From Hordeum vulgare subsp. vulgare (taxonomy: Eukaryota; Streptophyta; Magnoliopsida; Poales; Poaceae), in assembly GCF_904849725.1 (NCBI RefSeq), contig NC_058518.1:323166581-323230580 (forward strand): a DNA stretch of 64,000 nt. The letters are read 5' to 3'. The translations under genes and the position numbers were made by a program. The notes below the pieces were generated by a model. The model saw nothing but the letters and a program-made list of their open reading frames with translations. It was not told where the DNA came from and searched no databases. Each line of letters starts with the position of its first letter. Position 1 is the stretch's first letter. Of the stretch, positions 1 to 9,953 are shown one piece after another.

Positions 1-599
1 TGTTTTATTAGCTCTCCTGAAGCAAAGTACTACTCGCATGCCCCTAAGGAGGAGGTTGGTAGGAGTTAATCATCGTGCACTCCCGACCTAAACAACACTA
101 GGATTTCAATGAGGAATAATAATGGCCACACATCATCACCATGCCCTAACCAATATTTAGATGAACAACAAATTAACTTCCTATAACTATCGATATTTTT
201 ACTAACCAACAACCGTGCACTCACACCCTTTCATATTACCACATCAATATCATTAACCCACAATTTATCTTTTATGTGCTACATGTGGTTTTGATTATGC
301 ACTCTTGAACACCTATTACTTTCGGACTAGTCTTATAACCCATGCAAATTATCATCACTATTTATTAACTCTGAAATAAATTTGACTGAAGAATGAGAGT
401 GCAATTATTTCTGTAAAATCTATATGCCACGTGCACTAAAAGATATAAGTGAAGCACTAGATCAACTGCTTAGCTCAAAAGATATAAGTGAATCACATAG
501 AGTATCCTAACAAATCGTGGTGAACATGTGTCTCTCTCAAGTGGTTTTGTCCAGCAAACAATGATTGTGCAAAAATAAAACAAAAGTAAACTATAAAAT
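1..599 (-). mobile_element. Element A (Athila-lineage Gypsy), 3'-side internal non-coding DNA
   Basis: AT-rich sequence without a usable reading frame. Bases from about 330 to 590 match 15360-15630 in the related element at 15043-18877; both carry the phrase AAAGATATAAGTGAAGCACTAG. The stretch is therefore internal, post-coding DNA of a minus-strand element whose 5' LTR is at 5982-12740. Its 3' LTR would lie left of the window. It is interrupted at 599/600 by the hAT-like element. Athila assignment rests on the PBS and LTR termini further right; family (Sabrina/WHAM-like) is from memory and tentative. Confidence 0.6.
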
Positions 600-1009
600 C
601 AATGTTCACAAATTCGGAAACTCGTAGTTGCTCGGTCATCTTAGGAGTAGCGATTAATCGGTGAATCGACATATTACCCCGATTAATCGGTCGACCATTA
701 GACAGTAGATTAAATAGGAACTTTCCAACTTATATCTAGATTTTTTATGTATTACACCATACTTCCATGCACCTAGCTACGTAATATAACAAAATATTCC
801 ATTGTAGGCATTTAAAAAATAGACAAAAGGGAAAATCAATAATCATTATGCATCCAAACCTACAAAATCTGAAAATTCAAAGTATTAGTTAAACATTTAA
901 ACTTGTCTGTCTACTTTCAAACATATATACTACAAATACAATTAACACCACGAGTTCCATCAACTAATCTACACAATTGTGATCTATAATCTACTAGTAT
1001 ATGAACTCA

Positions 1010-1240
1010 GGATTCTCCAATAAGATAGGGGAAGAAGATGGTAGTAGCTTGTCTGATGGTGACGCCATGGAGGAAGAGACTAGGGAGCATCCCACGATTC
1101 AGGCGATCGGGAGCAAACCCATGGGAGAGGATGGGGAGTAGCTAATGGGGGGAGGGGGGTGCATGTTGGCGACCGAAGTGACGGAGCAGCTGGGTCTTGG
1201 AGGTGCAGTGTGGTGGTGGCTTCCGTGAGGTGGTCGCCAC
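1010..1240. other. GC-rich segment inside the hAT-like element
   Basis: This stretch is much richer in G and C than the AT-rich sequence to its left and ends abruptly at the Angela LTR. It could be a captured gene fragment or the 5' part of a transposon gene. Short open frames occur on both strands but none shows a recognisable domain, so no function is assigned. Confidence 0.3.
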
Positions 1241-3040
1241 TGTTGGGGAACGTTGCATGGGAAAGAAAAAAAATTCCTACGCACACGAATACCTATCATG
1301 GTGAAGATCATCTACGAGACGGAAATCGGATCTACATACCCTTGTAGATCTCTTAGCGGGAAGCATTAAGAAATACGGTTCATCTAGTGGAACATCTTCG
1401 CGACCCAAATCGCCGCCGTCCCACGATCCATCCCGATCTAGCACCGAACGGACGACACCTCCGCATTCAATGCACGTATAAATCGATGACGATCTCTGCC
1501 TTCTTGATCCAGCAAGAGAGACGAAGAGGTAGCTGAATTCTACGGCAACACGACGGCGTGGCGGTGATGATGATGGAGCTACTCTGGCAGGGCTTCACCA
1601 TGCCGAACCGATCTAGCTACAATGTGTCACGAAGTAGTGGAGGGAGAGAGGTTTGCACAAAGGCTTGAGGTGCAAAAACCCTCTCAAACCTCCACTTTAT
1701 ATAGGAGGAACAAAAAGGAGGCTGCCTTGCCTCCTACTCAAAGCAGGAGGGCTTGGCCGAGCCAAGGAGGAAGGTCTCCTCCTCCAATTCGGTTTGGTGG
1801 AGGAGTCCTTTCCTTCTTGTCCACCTCTTTCCATTTTTTCTTTTCTTTCCCTTTATTTTTTTGCTTTGGCTGAAATAGGCTTATTGGGCTGGCCTCACAA
1901 GCCCACTAAGGGCTGGTGCGCCACCCATGGGCCTATGAGGTCCTCTCCTGGGTGGGTGGCGCCTCCCAGTAGAACCCCGGAACCCATTCGTCACTCCCGG
2001 TACTTTACGAGTAATGCCCGAAATATTTCAGGAAGCCAAATGCAGTAATCCTATATGTCAAATCTTTGTTTCTGGACCATTTCGGATGCACTCGTGATGT
2101 CCGGGATCTCACCCGGGACTCCGAACAACATTTGGTTACCAACATTAATAATTCAACTATACCGAAAACGTCATCAAACCTTAAGTGTGCAGACACTGCG
2201 GGTTCGAGAACTATGTAGACATGACCGAAACAGTCTCCGACAAATATCCAATAGAGGGACCTACACGTCCATATTGGATCCTACATATTCTACGAAGATC
2301 TTATCGGCTGAACCTCTATGTCAAGGATTCACACAATCTTGTATATCATTCCCTTTGTCCTTTGGTATGCTACTTGCCCGAGATTCGATCGTCGGTATCG
2401 CCATACCTATTTCAATCTCGTTACCAGCAAGTCTCTTTACTCATTCCATAATACAAGATCCCGTGTCTAACTCTTTAGTCTCATTGCTTGCAATGCTTGT
2501 TTGTCATGTTGTATTACCGACTGGGCCCCGAGATACCTCTCCGTCACACGGAGTGACATATCCCAGTCTTGATCCATGCTAACTCAACGGACGCCTTCGG
2601 AGATACATGTAGATCATATTTATAGTCACCCAGTAACGTTGCGACGTTTGATACACACAAGGCATTCCTCCGATGTCAGTGAGTTATATCATCTCATGGT
2701 CATAGGAATGTATACTTGACATGCAGAAAACAATAGAAACAAAGTGACACGATCTTATGCTACATTTATAGTTTGGGTCTTGTCCATCACATCATTCCCC
2801 TAATGATGTGATTCCGTCATCAAGTGACAACACTTGTCTATGGCTAGGAAACCTTAACCATCCTTGACCAACAGGCTAGTCAACTAGAGGCTCACTAGGG
2901 ACGTTGTTTTGTCTATATATCCACACATGCATTTATGTTTCCATTCAATACAATTATAACATGGATAATAAACGATTATCTTGAAACAAGAAATATAATA
3001 ATAACTATTTTATTATTGCCTCTAGGGCATATTTCCAACA
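1241..3040 (-). mobile_element. Angela/BARE-1/WIS-2 Copia LTR, unpaired, no target duplication
   Basis: Reads TGTTGGGGAACG at the left and CATATTTCCAACA at the right, the two ends of the roughly 1.8-kb Angela/BARE/WIS LTR in reverse. Internal landmarks recur in the same order in the copy at 8145-9953. The minus-strand promoter motif is at about 1697-1703 (TTTATAT). There is no PBS or coding region beside it. The flanking pentamers differ (GCCAC and AAAAT): the left flank is hAT-like DNA and the right flank is the middle of an Athila-type LTR. It is thus not a simple solo LTR formed in place; an adjacent deletion or recombination is likely. Confidence 0.93.
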
Positions 3041-4223
3041 AAAATTACCATCGAGAAATTGATAGAAAAGCAAATAATTATGAAGATATCTAACACAATG
3101 ATTATGCATATAGGCATCACGTCCGTGTGAAGTAGACCGAAACGATTATGCATCTACTACTATTACTCCACACATCGACCAACTCCTGCCTACATCTAGA
3201 GTATTAAGTTCATGAAGAACAGAGTAATGCATTAAGTAAGATGACATGATGTAGAGGGATAAACTCAAGCAATATGGTGAAAACCCCATCTTTTTATCCG
3301 TGATGACAATAATACAATATGTGCCTCCCTACCCCTACTTTGTCACTAGGTGAGGACACCGCAAGATTGAACCCAAAACTAAGCACTTCTCCCATTGCAA
3401 GAATTACCAATCTAGTTGGCCAAACCAAACCAATAATTCGAAGAGACTTGCAATGATACAAAATAATGCATATAAGAATTTAGAAGAGACTCAAATAATA
3501 TTCATAGATAATCTAAACATAAATTCACAATTCATCGGATCTCGACAAACGCACCGCAAAAGAGTATTACATCGGATAGATTTCCATGAAGACCATGAAG
3601 AACATGGTATTGAAGATCAAAGAGAGAGAAGAAGCCATCTAGCTACTAGCTATGCACCCGTAGGTCTGTGGTGAACTACTCACACATCGTCGGAGGGGCA
3701 ATGGAGTTGATGTAGATGCTCTCTGTGATCAATTCCCTCTTTGACAGATTACCGAAAAAGGCTCCCAGATTGGATCTCTCAAAACAGAGGCTCCCGGCGG
3801 CGTAAAAGTATTTTCGAGGCTCTTTTTTGCGATACGGGAATATTTGGGAATTTATAGGCCAAACAATAGGGTTAGGAGACCTGAAGGGGCCCGACAAGCC
3901 AGGGGCATGGCCACCCCCTAAGGCGTGCCCTGTAGGCTTGTGGCCTCCCGGGAAGTGCCCTGCCCCCTACTCCAAGTATCCCGGGTGTCTTCTGGTCCAA
4001 GAAAAATCTTTCCGTAGATTTTTTTCCTTTTGGACTCCATTTAATATTCCTTATCTGCAATACTCAAAAACGTGGAGAAATAGAAAGTGGCACTAGGCTC
4101 TAGATTAATATGTTAATCCCAAAAATAATAAAAAACAACATATAAATGCATATCAAACATCCAAAACATATGATATAATAGCATGGAACAATCAAAAATT
4201 ATAGATACGTTGGAGACATATGA
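3041..4223 (-). mobile_element. Truncated Athila-type LTR (A family)
   Basis: Matches the LTRs at 5982-12740, 17355-18877 and 23113-58198 in order, ending on the right with GTTGGAGACATATGA, the degraded counterpart of the family end (GGAGACGTATCA). About 400 bp at the left (U5 side) is missing, where the Angela LTR abuts directly. To its right the hAT-like element resumes, so this was probably a solo LTR in that element before truncation. Confidence 0.75.
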
Positions 4224-4284
4224 AGTAGTGATTAACTCGCAAGTTAACTAATTAGTCCGACGAATTGTTGACCATGACTATAAT

Positions 4285-5289
4285 ACATGACGCTCTAAGT
4301 AAAACTCATACCATGTGATGAATAAAAATATAGCTCCACGTGACATATCGATGGATTGAGACGAAAGAGGTGATGCCTTCTAGGGCATCCCCAAGCTTAG
4401 ATGCTTGAGTCCTGCTAATTTTACTTGGTGTGCCTAGTGAATCCCCAAGCTTAGGCTCCTTGCTTCTCCTTATTCCTTCATCCATCGTGATAGCACCCAA
4501 AACCTGAAAACTACAACACGCAAAACTCAACAGAAAACTCGTGAGGTCCATTAGTAGGATAGGCGAACCATTTATTATTGTATAATGTACTATATTCTAA
4601 GTTATCCATGACTAATACCCCCGATATAATCCATAAAATCATCAAAACAAGGAACTATGCAAGCAAAAAACAGAATCTGTCTGAAACAGAACAATATGTA
4701 GTAATCAGCCTGGACACCCTACTTGTGTAACATGAACAATTTTGAAAAATTAGGACGACCTCAGGATTTTATATAGGAATATAGTGTAAAATATTAAGAT
4801 AAAAAAGGTGTTCTACTAAAATTAGAGAGATTCTGCACTCGATGCAAAATTTTCTATTTTTGCACCGTATCAATTCTACTCATCATTCAAATCATCGCAA
4901 AGTCTTTACTTGGCAGAAACACTAATTTAAACATAAAAAATAATCATTGCAGTGGCAATAATCATATTATCTCACACAAACAGGAAGTATTGGGTTGTCT
5001 CCCAACAAGCGCTTTCTTTATAGCCATTAAGATAGGCTTGGGATAATAATGATGGTCACATAAAAGACAAGAACTGAAACACAAAGAAAGCATCATATAA
5101 TATGTGAAAAATACATCTAAGTCTATTATACTTCCTATGCATAGGAATTTTATAGGAAATAAAATTAAGAGAAGTAATATCTACCATAAGCAAATAGGAA
5201 GAGTGAAGCATTAATAATTTCAACACAAAGAGAGATAACTGAGTAATATGCAAATTCCTATAGCCATATTTCACCCTCTCTTATTGGTT
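4285..5289 (-). mobile_element. Element A internal non-coding DNA
   Basis: Collinear with 15628-16380 of the sister element, sharing phrases such as CATCCCCAAGCTTAG and TTATTCCTTCATCCATCGTG. It ends near GGGTTGTCTCCCAACAAGCG, which also recurs at about 16370. No intact gene. It lies between the element's remnant ORF (to the right) and the hAT insertion (to the left). Confidence 0.6.
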
Positions 5290-5823
5290 ACAAGTAGGAT
5301 CATAATAATACAAAACAACATATCTATCATTCAAAACATCCTATTTATTATTCACATGCATGGAAGTTTTATAATCTTCCAAGATAGTGAGATTAACATC
5401 ACCTAAAGTCATGACCTCTCCAAACCCAGTTTTATCAAAAAATTCATAAAATTGACCATTCTCCAATGGAGTGGGATCATTATTACCTAAAGTTGATGTT
5501 GTTCCAAACCCACTTTTAGTAGTATTGCAAATATCGTAATCAATAGTAGATTAATCATGAAGGTAAAAAATATCATGATTATCACCCCACTCATGATCAT
5601 TAGCACAATTGATATTCATAGAATTTATAGTAACAACATGATAATTATCCTTTTCATTCAAGGAGCTATCATGAATCACTTTATAAATTTCATTTAACAC
5701 TTCATCACAATTATTAGATTCAAGACAGAGCTCATAAAAATAATATAGCACACTCAACTCACTAGCAATTGGTTCAACACAATGAGGTCCTTTTAAAAGA
5801 TTAGCAAGTGGATGAGGATCCAT
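5290..5823 (-). pseudogene. Remnant ORF of element A in gag position, function unknown
   Basis: The first ATG (5823) lies about 130 bases downstream of the PBS, the position expected for gag. The frame is open for 90 codons (5551-5823) and then continues after a stop with plausible protein sequence to about 5290, broken by further stops. The predicted protein is acidic and Asn-rich, starts MDPHPLANLLKG, and contains no zinc knuckle or protease motif that I can see. The sister element at 15043-18877 carries a different ORF in the same place. No function is assigned. Confidence 0.45.
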
Positions 5824-5952
5824 TTATTTTGAACTTTTTTTTACTATATATTTCTATGTAAAAAATATAAAGATAACATGAATAGGCAAGTATAGAGTAG
5901 AACAAGTGAATGATAATTTGTGTGTAGGCACATGATAGGAATTTGGTGATAC

Positions 5953-5970
5953 TCCTCGACAATGACGCCA
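5953..5970 (-). other. Primer binding site of element A
   Basis: On the minus strand this reads TGGCGTCATTGTCGAGGA, eleven bases inside the LTR that starts at 5982. It is a degraded form of the TGGCGCCGTTGYCKGGGA site typical of Triticeae Athila-type elements (compare 17326-17343 and 22802-22819). Confidence 0.7.
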
Positions 5971-8144
5971 GAAATCCTTTGTGATACTTGTGATGTGCGT
6001 TGAGTTTTCCCCAAAGAGGAGGGGATGTTGCATCAAAGTATAAATAAGTATTTCCCTCAGTGAGAACCAAGGTTATCGAACAAATAGGAGAACCACACAA
6101 TTTCTCGTCTTCAATGCAAACACATCAAAGAGCACACACTTACATCCAATACGGGCAAGAGGGTTGCCAATCCCCTTGAACTCGTCACTTGCTACCAATA
6201 AGTAGTGATAGCTAGCTAGCAGAAATATATTGAATATAAAATGTAAATACAAATAATAAAAGACAGCGAGGTATTTAGAGTTTTTGTAAATATATTTGTG
6301 AATAGACCTGGGGCCATAGTTCTCTCTAGAGGCTTCTCTCCCATAGAAAGCATACGGTGGGTAAACAAATTATTGTTGGGCATTTTATAGAAAAGCGCGT
6401 ATTTACGCAATATTTATTCATTGCAACGATCATTACATATAGGCATCACGTCCATAAGTAAGTAGACTGACTCCTTCCTGCATCTACTACTATTACTCCA
6501 CTCGTCGACCGCTGTCCAACATGCATTTAAAGTATTAAGTAAACCAGAGTAATGCTTGGAGAAAAATGACATGATGTAGACAACGAAAATACAATTAATA
6601 TAGAGCACTGCAAGATTGAACCCACAACAAATGCAGTTAACCCCATCGTTTTATTCTTAGTGGCTGTAATACAAATACGTGTCTTGTCCCCTACTTTGTC
6701 ATTGGGATATAGAGCACTACAAGATTTGAACAACTACAACACACCTCGCTCACTGGAGATAGATCAATCTAGTTTGACAAACCAAATCAATAGACCAGAG
6801 AGAATTACGAAGCTATCATAATCATTTGTAGCGACCCAACTCAAAACGAGTCAAGCCTCTGTGTATCTGTGCCATCCCTGGATCAGTATGCTGGCACACA
6901 CAGTACATCAATGTATATATCAAAGTGCAATCACATGGAAATAGCGTAAAACTGATATATACCTTAAATATCTCAGCGGAAGCAGTCAAGGGAGTGGAGT
7001 CCAAATAAACACCAATGGCAAGTTGAGTGTAGACCGTAACCCTGAATCGTACTCTTACTCGTCAAAGAAAAATATCTGCAACATAAGACGTTGCAGCCGT
7101 GTAGGTCAGCATATTGAATATGCCGGCAAGTCACATATGAGAGGGGGTAAAATATCATCTATACTATATGCATATATGGCAGGTGGTGTTGTAAGTTTTA
7201 GCGTAAAGAAAATTTTCTCCTACAACAAGAGAGGGGCTAAAAGCAAAATATTACTACGTAGTTGGTTGTTAATGAGATGGTTCCGCCAACCAGTTCTCAT
7301 ACCCAAGTTATCAATATTACGCACATCAAATATATATAATGGTGTTGAGAATTCCAGATAACTTCAGTTCCTTTGGCTCAAGTTGTCCATGACCGTGGAC
7401 ACGGCTAATCGATTAGGTTTGAGTACTGTGCAAAGTTTTGCACACGTTCCCCACAAGATTTGATCGCCTCCGTGTATGTCCTCGCACTTCAAGGTGTTTG
7501 AAGACCGGATGATCAAAACATGGTCTTTCAACGGGTCCCTATGAATCCCTGTCGGTGCCCATCCAATCCTACCATTCTTCTACATCTGCTGGCACCGCCT
7601 GTCTAGAGTCGCCGCGTTGTCCAACCAAGCCAGAGCCCATAATGACTTGTGGCTGTGCAAGTAACCCTTGGGTCTTGAATATATCTATCCGTCTCTTTGA
7701 GCCTGGGTGAAGCTTTCCGCAAGATGTCGTGGCACGTCTCCAGCATCCCGGGTCATCCACTGGTTTCTCCAGGGAGCCGATCAACCGTCCTTCAACCAGA
7801 GTTGCATTGCATCACGAGGTGTTGAAAGTCTTGACTTAACCGGTCTTGGTTATTAAATTATTGTCGCATCACTCGTGATAAACTCTCAACCAGAATCCCG
7901 TCTACTCAAGCATAGCAATATGAAATTTGTCATCCCGGGCCAAGTAACGGGGTTGTTGGGTGCCTACCACATGATACTACATTATGTAACCATAATTTCC
8001 ATGTACCTAGTCAACATGCAAATTGGGCATAGGATGGTCGAACTACGATGCATAAAACATAGGTGATACATGATCAAATGACTTGCCTGGTATTACTTGA
8101 TGAACATAGTCGCTCTCAAAATCCTGATAATTCTACTCGCCACA

Positions 8145-9953
8145 TGTTGGGGAACGTCGCATGGGAAACAAAAAATTTCCTACGCACACGAAGACCTATC
8201 ATGGTGATGTCCATCTACGAGAGGGGATGTGTGATCTACGTACCCTTGTAGACCGTACAGCAGAAGCGTTAGTGAACGCGGTTGATGTAGTGGAGCGTCC
8301 TCACGTCCCTCGATCCGCCCCGTGAACTATCCCGCGATCAGTCCCACGATCTAGTGCCGAACGGACAGCACCTCCGTGTTCAGCACACGTACAGCTCGAC
8401 GATGATCTCGGCCTTCTTGATCCAGCAAGAGAGACAGAGAGGTAGAAGAGTTCTCTGGCAGCGTGACGGTGCTCCGGAGGTTGGTGATGATCTCGTCTCA
8501 GCAGGGCTCTGCCCGAGCTCCGCAGAAACGCGATCTAGAGGTAAAACCGTGGAGATATGTGGTCGGGCTGCCGTGGCAAAGTTGTCTCAAATCAGCCCTA
8601 AAACCCCACTATATATAGGAGGAGGAGGGGGGAGCCTTTCCTTGGGGTCCAAGGACTCCCAAGGGGTCGGCCAAGCCAAGGGGGAAGGTCTCCCCCTCCC
8701 AAACCGAATTCTACTTGGTTTGGAAGGTGGAGTCCTTCTTCCCTTTCCCACCTCCTTCTCTTTTTTTTTCTTTTCTCTTTGATTTTTCTTCCAATGCGCA
8801 TAGGGCTCTTTTGGGCTGTCCCACCAGCCCACTAAGGGCTGGTGTGGCACCCCCAATGCCTATGGGCTTCCCCGGGGTGGGTTGCCCCCCCCGGTGAACT
8901 CCCGGAACCCATTCGTCATTCCCGGTAATTCCGAAAACCTTCCGGTAATCAAATGAGGTCATCCTATATATCAATCTTCGTTTCCGGACCATTCCGGAAA
9001 CCCTCGTGACGTCCATGATCTCATCCGGGACTCCGAACAACATTCGGTAACCAACCATATAACTCAAATGCGCATAAAGCAATGTCGAACCTTAAGTGTG
9101 CAGACCCTGCGGGTTCGAGAACTATGTAGACATGACCCGAGAGACTCCTCGGTCAATATCCAATAGCGGGACCTGGATGCCCATATTGGATCCTACATAT
9201 TCTACGAAGATCTTATCGTTTGAACCTCAGTGCCAAGGATTCATATAATCCTGTATGTCATTCCCTTTGTCCTTCGGTATGTTACTTGCCCGAGATTCGA
9301 TCGCCAGTATCCGCATACCTATTTCAATCTCATTTACCGGCAAGTCTCTTTACTCGTTCCTTAATACAAGATCCCGCAACATACACTAAGTCACATTGCT
9401 TGCAAGGCTTGTGTGTGATGTTGTATTACCGAGTGGGCCCCGAGATACCTCTCCGTTACATGGAGTGACAAAACCCAGTCTCGATCCATACTAACTCAAC
9501 GAACACCTTCGGAGATACCTGTAGAGCATCTTTATAGTCACCCAGTTACGTTGCGACGTTTGATACACAAAAAGCATTCCTCCGGTGTCCGTGAGTTATA
9601 TGATCTCATGGTCATAGGAACAAATACTTGACACGCAGAAAACAGTAGCAACAAAATGACACGATCAACATGCTACGTCTATTAGTTTGGGTCTAGTCCA
9701 TCACATGATTCTCCTAATGATGTGATCCCGTTATCAAGTGACAACACTTGCCCATGGCCAGGAAACCTTGGCCATCTTTGATCAACGAGCTAGTCAACTA
9801 GAGGCTTACTAGGGACAGTGTTTTCTCTATGTATCCACACAAGTATTGTGTTTCCAATCAATACAATTATAGCATGGATAATAAACGATTATCATGAACT
9901 AAGAAATATAATAATAACTAATTTATTATTGCCTCTAGGGCATATTTCCAACA
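8145..9953 (-). mobile_element. Angela/BARE-1/WIS-2 Copia solo LTR
   Basis: Complete 1809-bp LTR with termini TGTTGGGGAACG and ATTTCCAACA, flanked by a perfect 5-bp duplication CCACA (8140-8144 and 9954-9958). There is no internal region, so it arose by LTR-LTR recombination. It is inserted in the solo LTR at 6827-12032. It is better preserved than the copy at 1241-3040, judging by the intact TATA motif and fewer obvious changes along the aligned sequence. Confidence 0.95.
8609..8619 (-). promoter_or_regulatory. TATA motif of the Angela LTR
   Basis: CCTATATATAG on the minus strand, at the position of the known BARE/Angela LTR promoter just upstream of the conserved GGTTTTAGGGCT-like stretch. 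Confidence 0.6.

Larger units (their letters stand above)
600..4276. mobile_element. hAT-like DNA transposon, interrupted by two LTRs
   Basis: The ends form imperfect inverted repeats. The left end begins CAATGTTCACAAATTCGG, and the reverse complement of the right end begins CATGGTCAACAATTCGTCGG. Flanks are ACTATAAAAT (590-599) and ACTATAAT (4277-4284), which fits the 8-bp target duplication of hAT elements with two extra A on the left. The sister element has a single ACTATAAT at 15620-15627, which is the empty site. GATTAATCGG occurs at 652-661 and 681-690, a possible subterminal motif, with related words near the right end (4229-4270). No transposase is visible. Remaining own sequence is 600-1240 and 4224-4276. 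Superfamily is inferred from TSD length and CA termini. Confidence 0.55.

Noticed and set aside
8587..9082. Frames of 67-142 codons in the Angela solo LTR
   Set aside because: Chance frames in a well-known non-coding LTR.
1241..9953. The two Angela LTRs as the paired LTRs of one full element
   Set aside because: The spacing (about 5.1 kb) is suggestive, but the DNA between holds Athila and other repeats, no Copia PBS or pol, and the right copy has its own perfect CCACA duplication.
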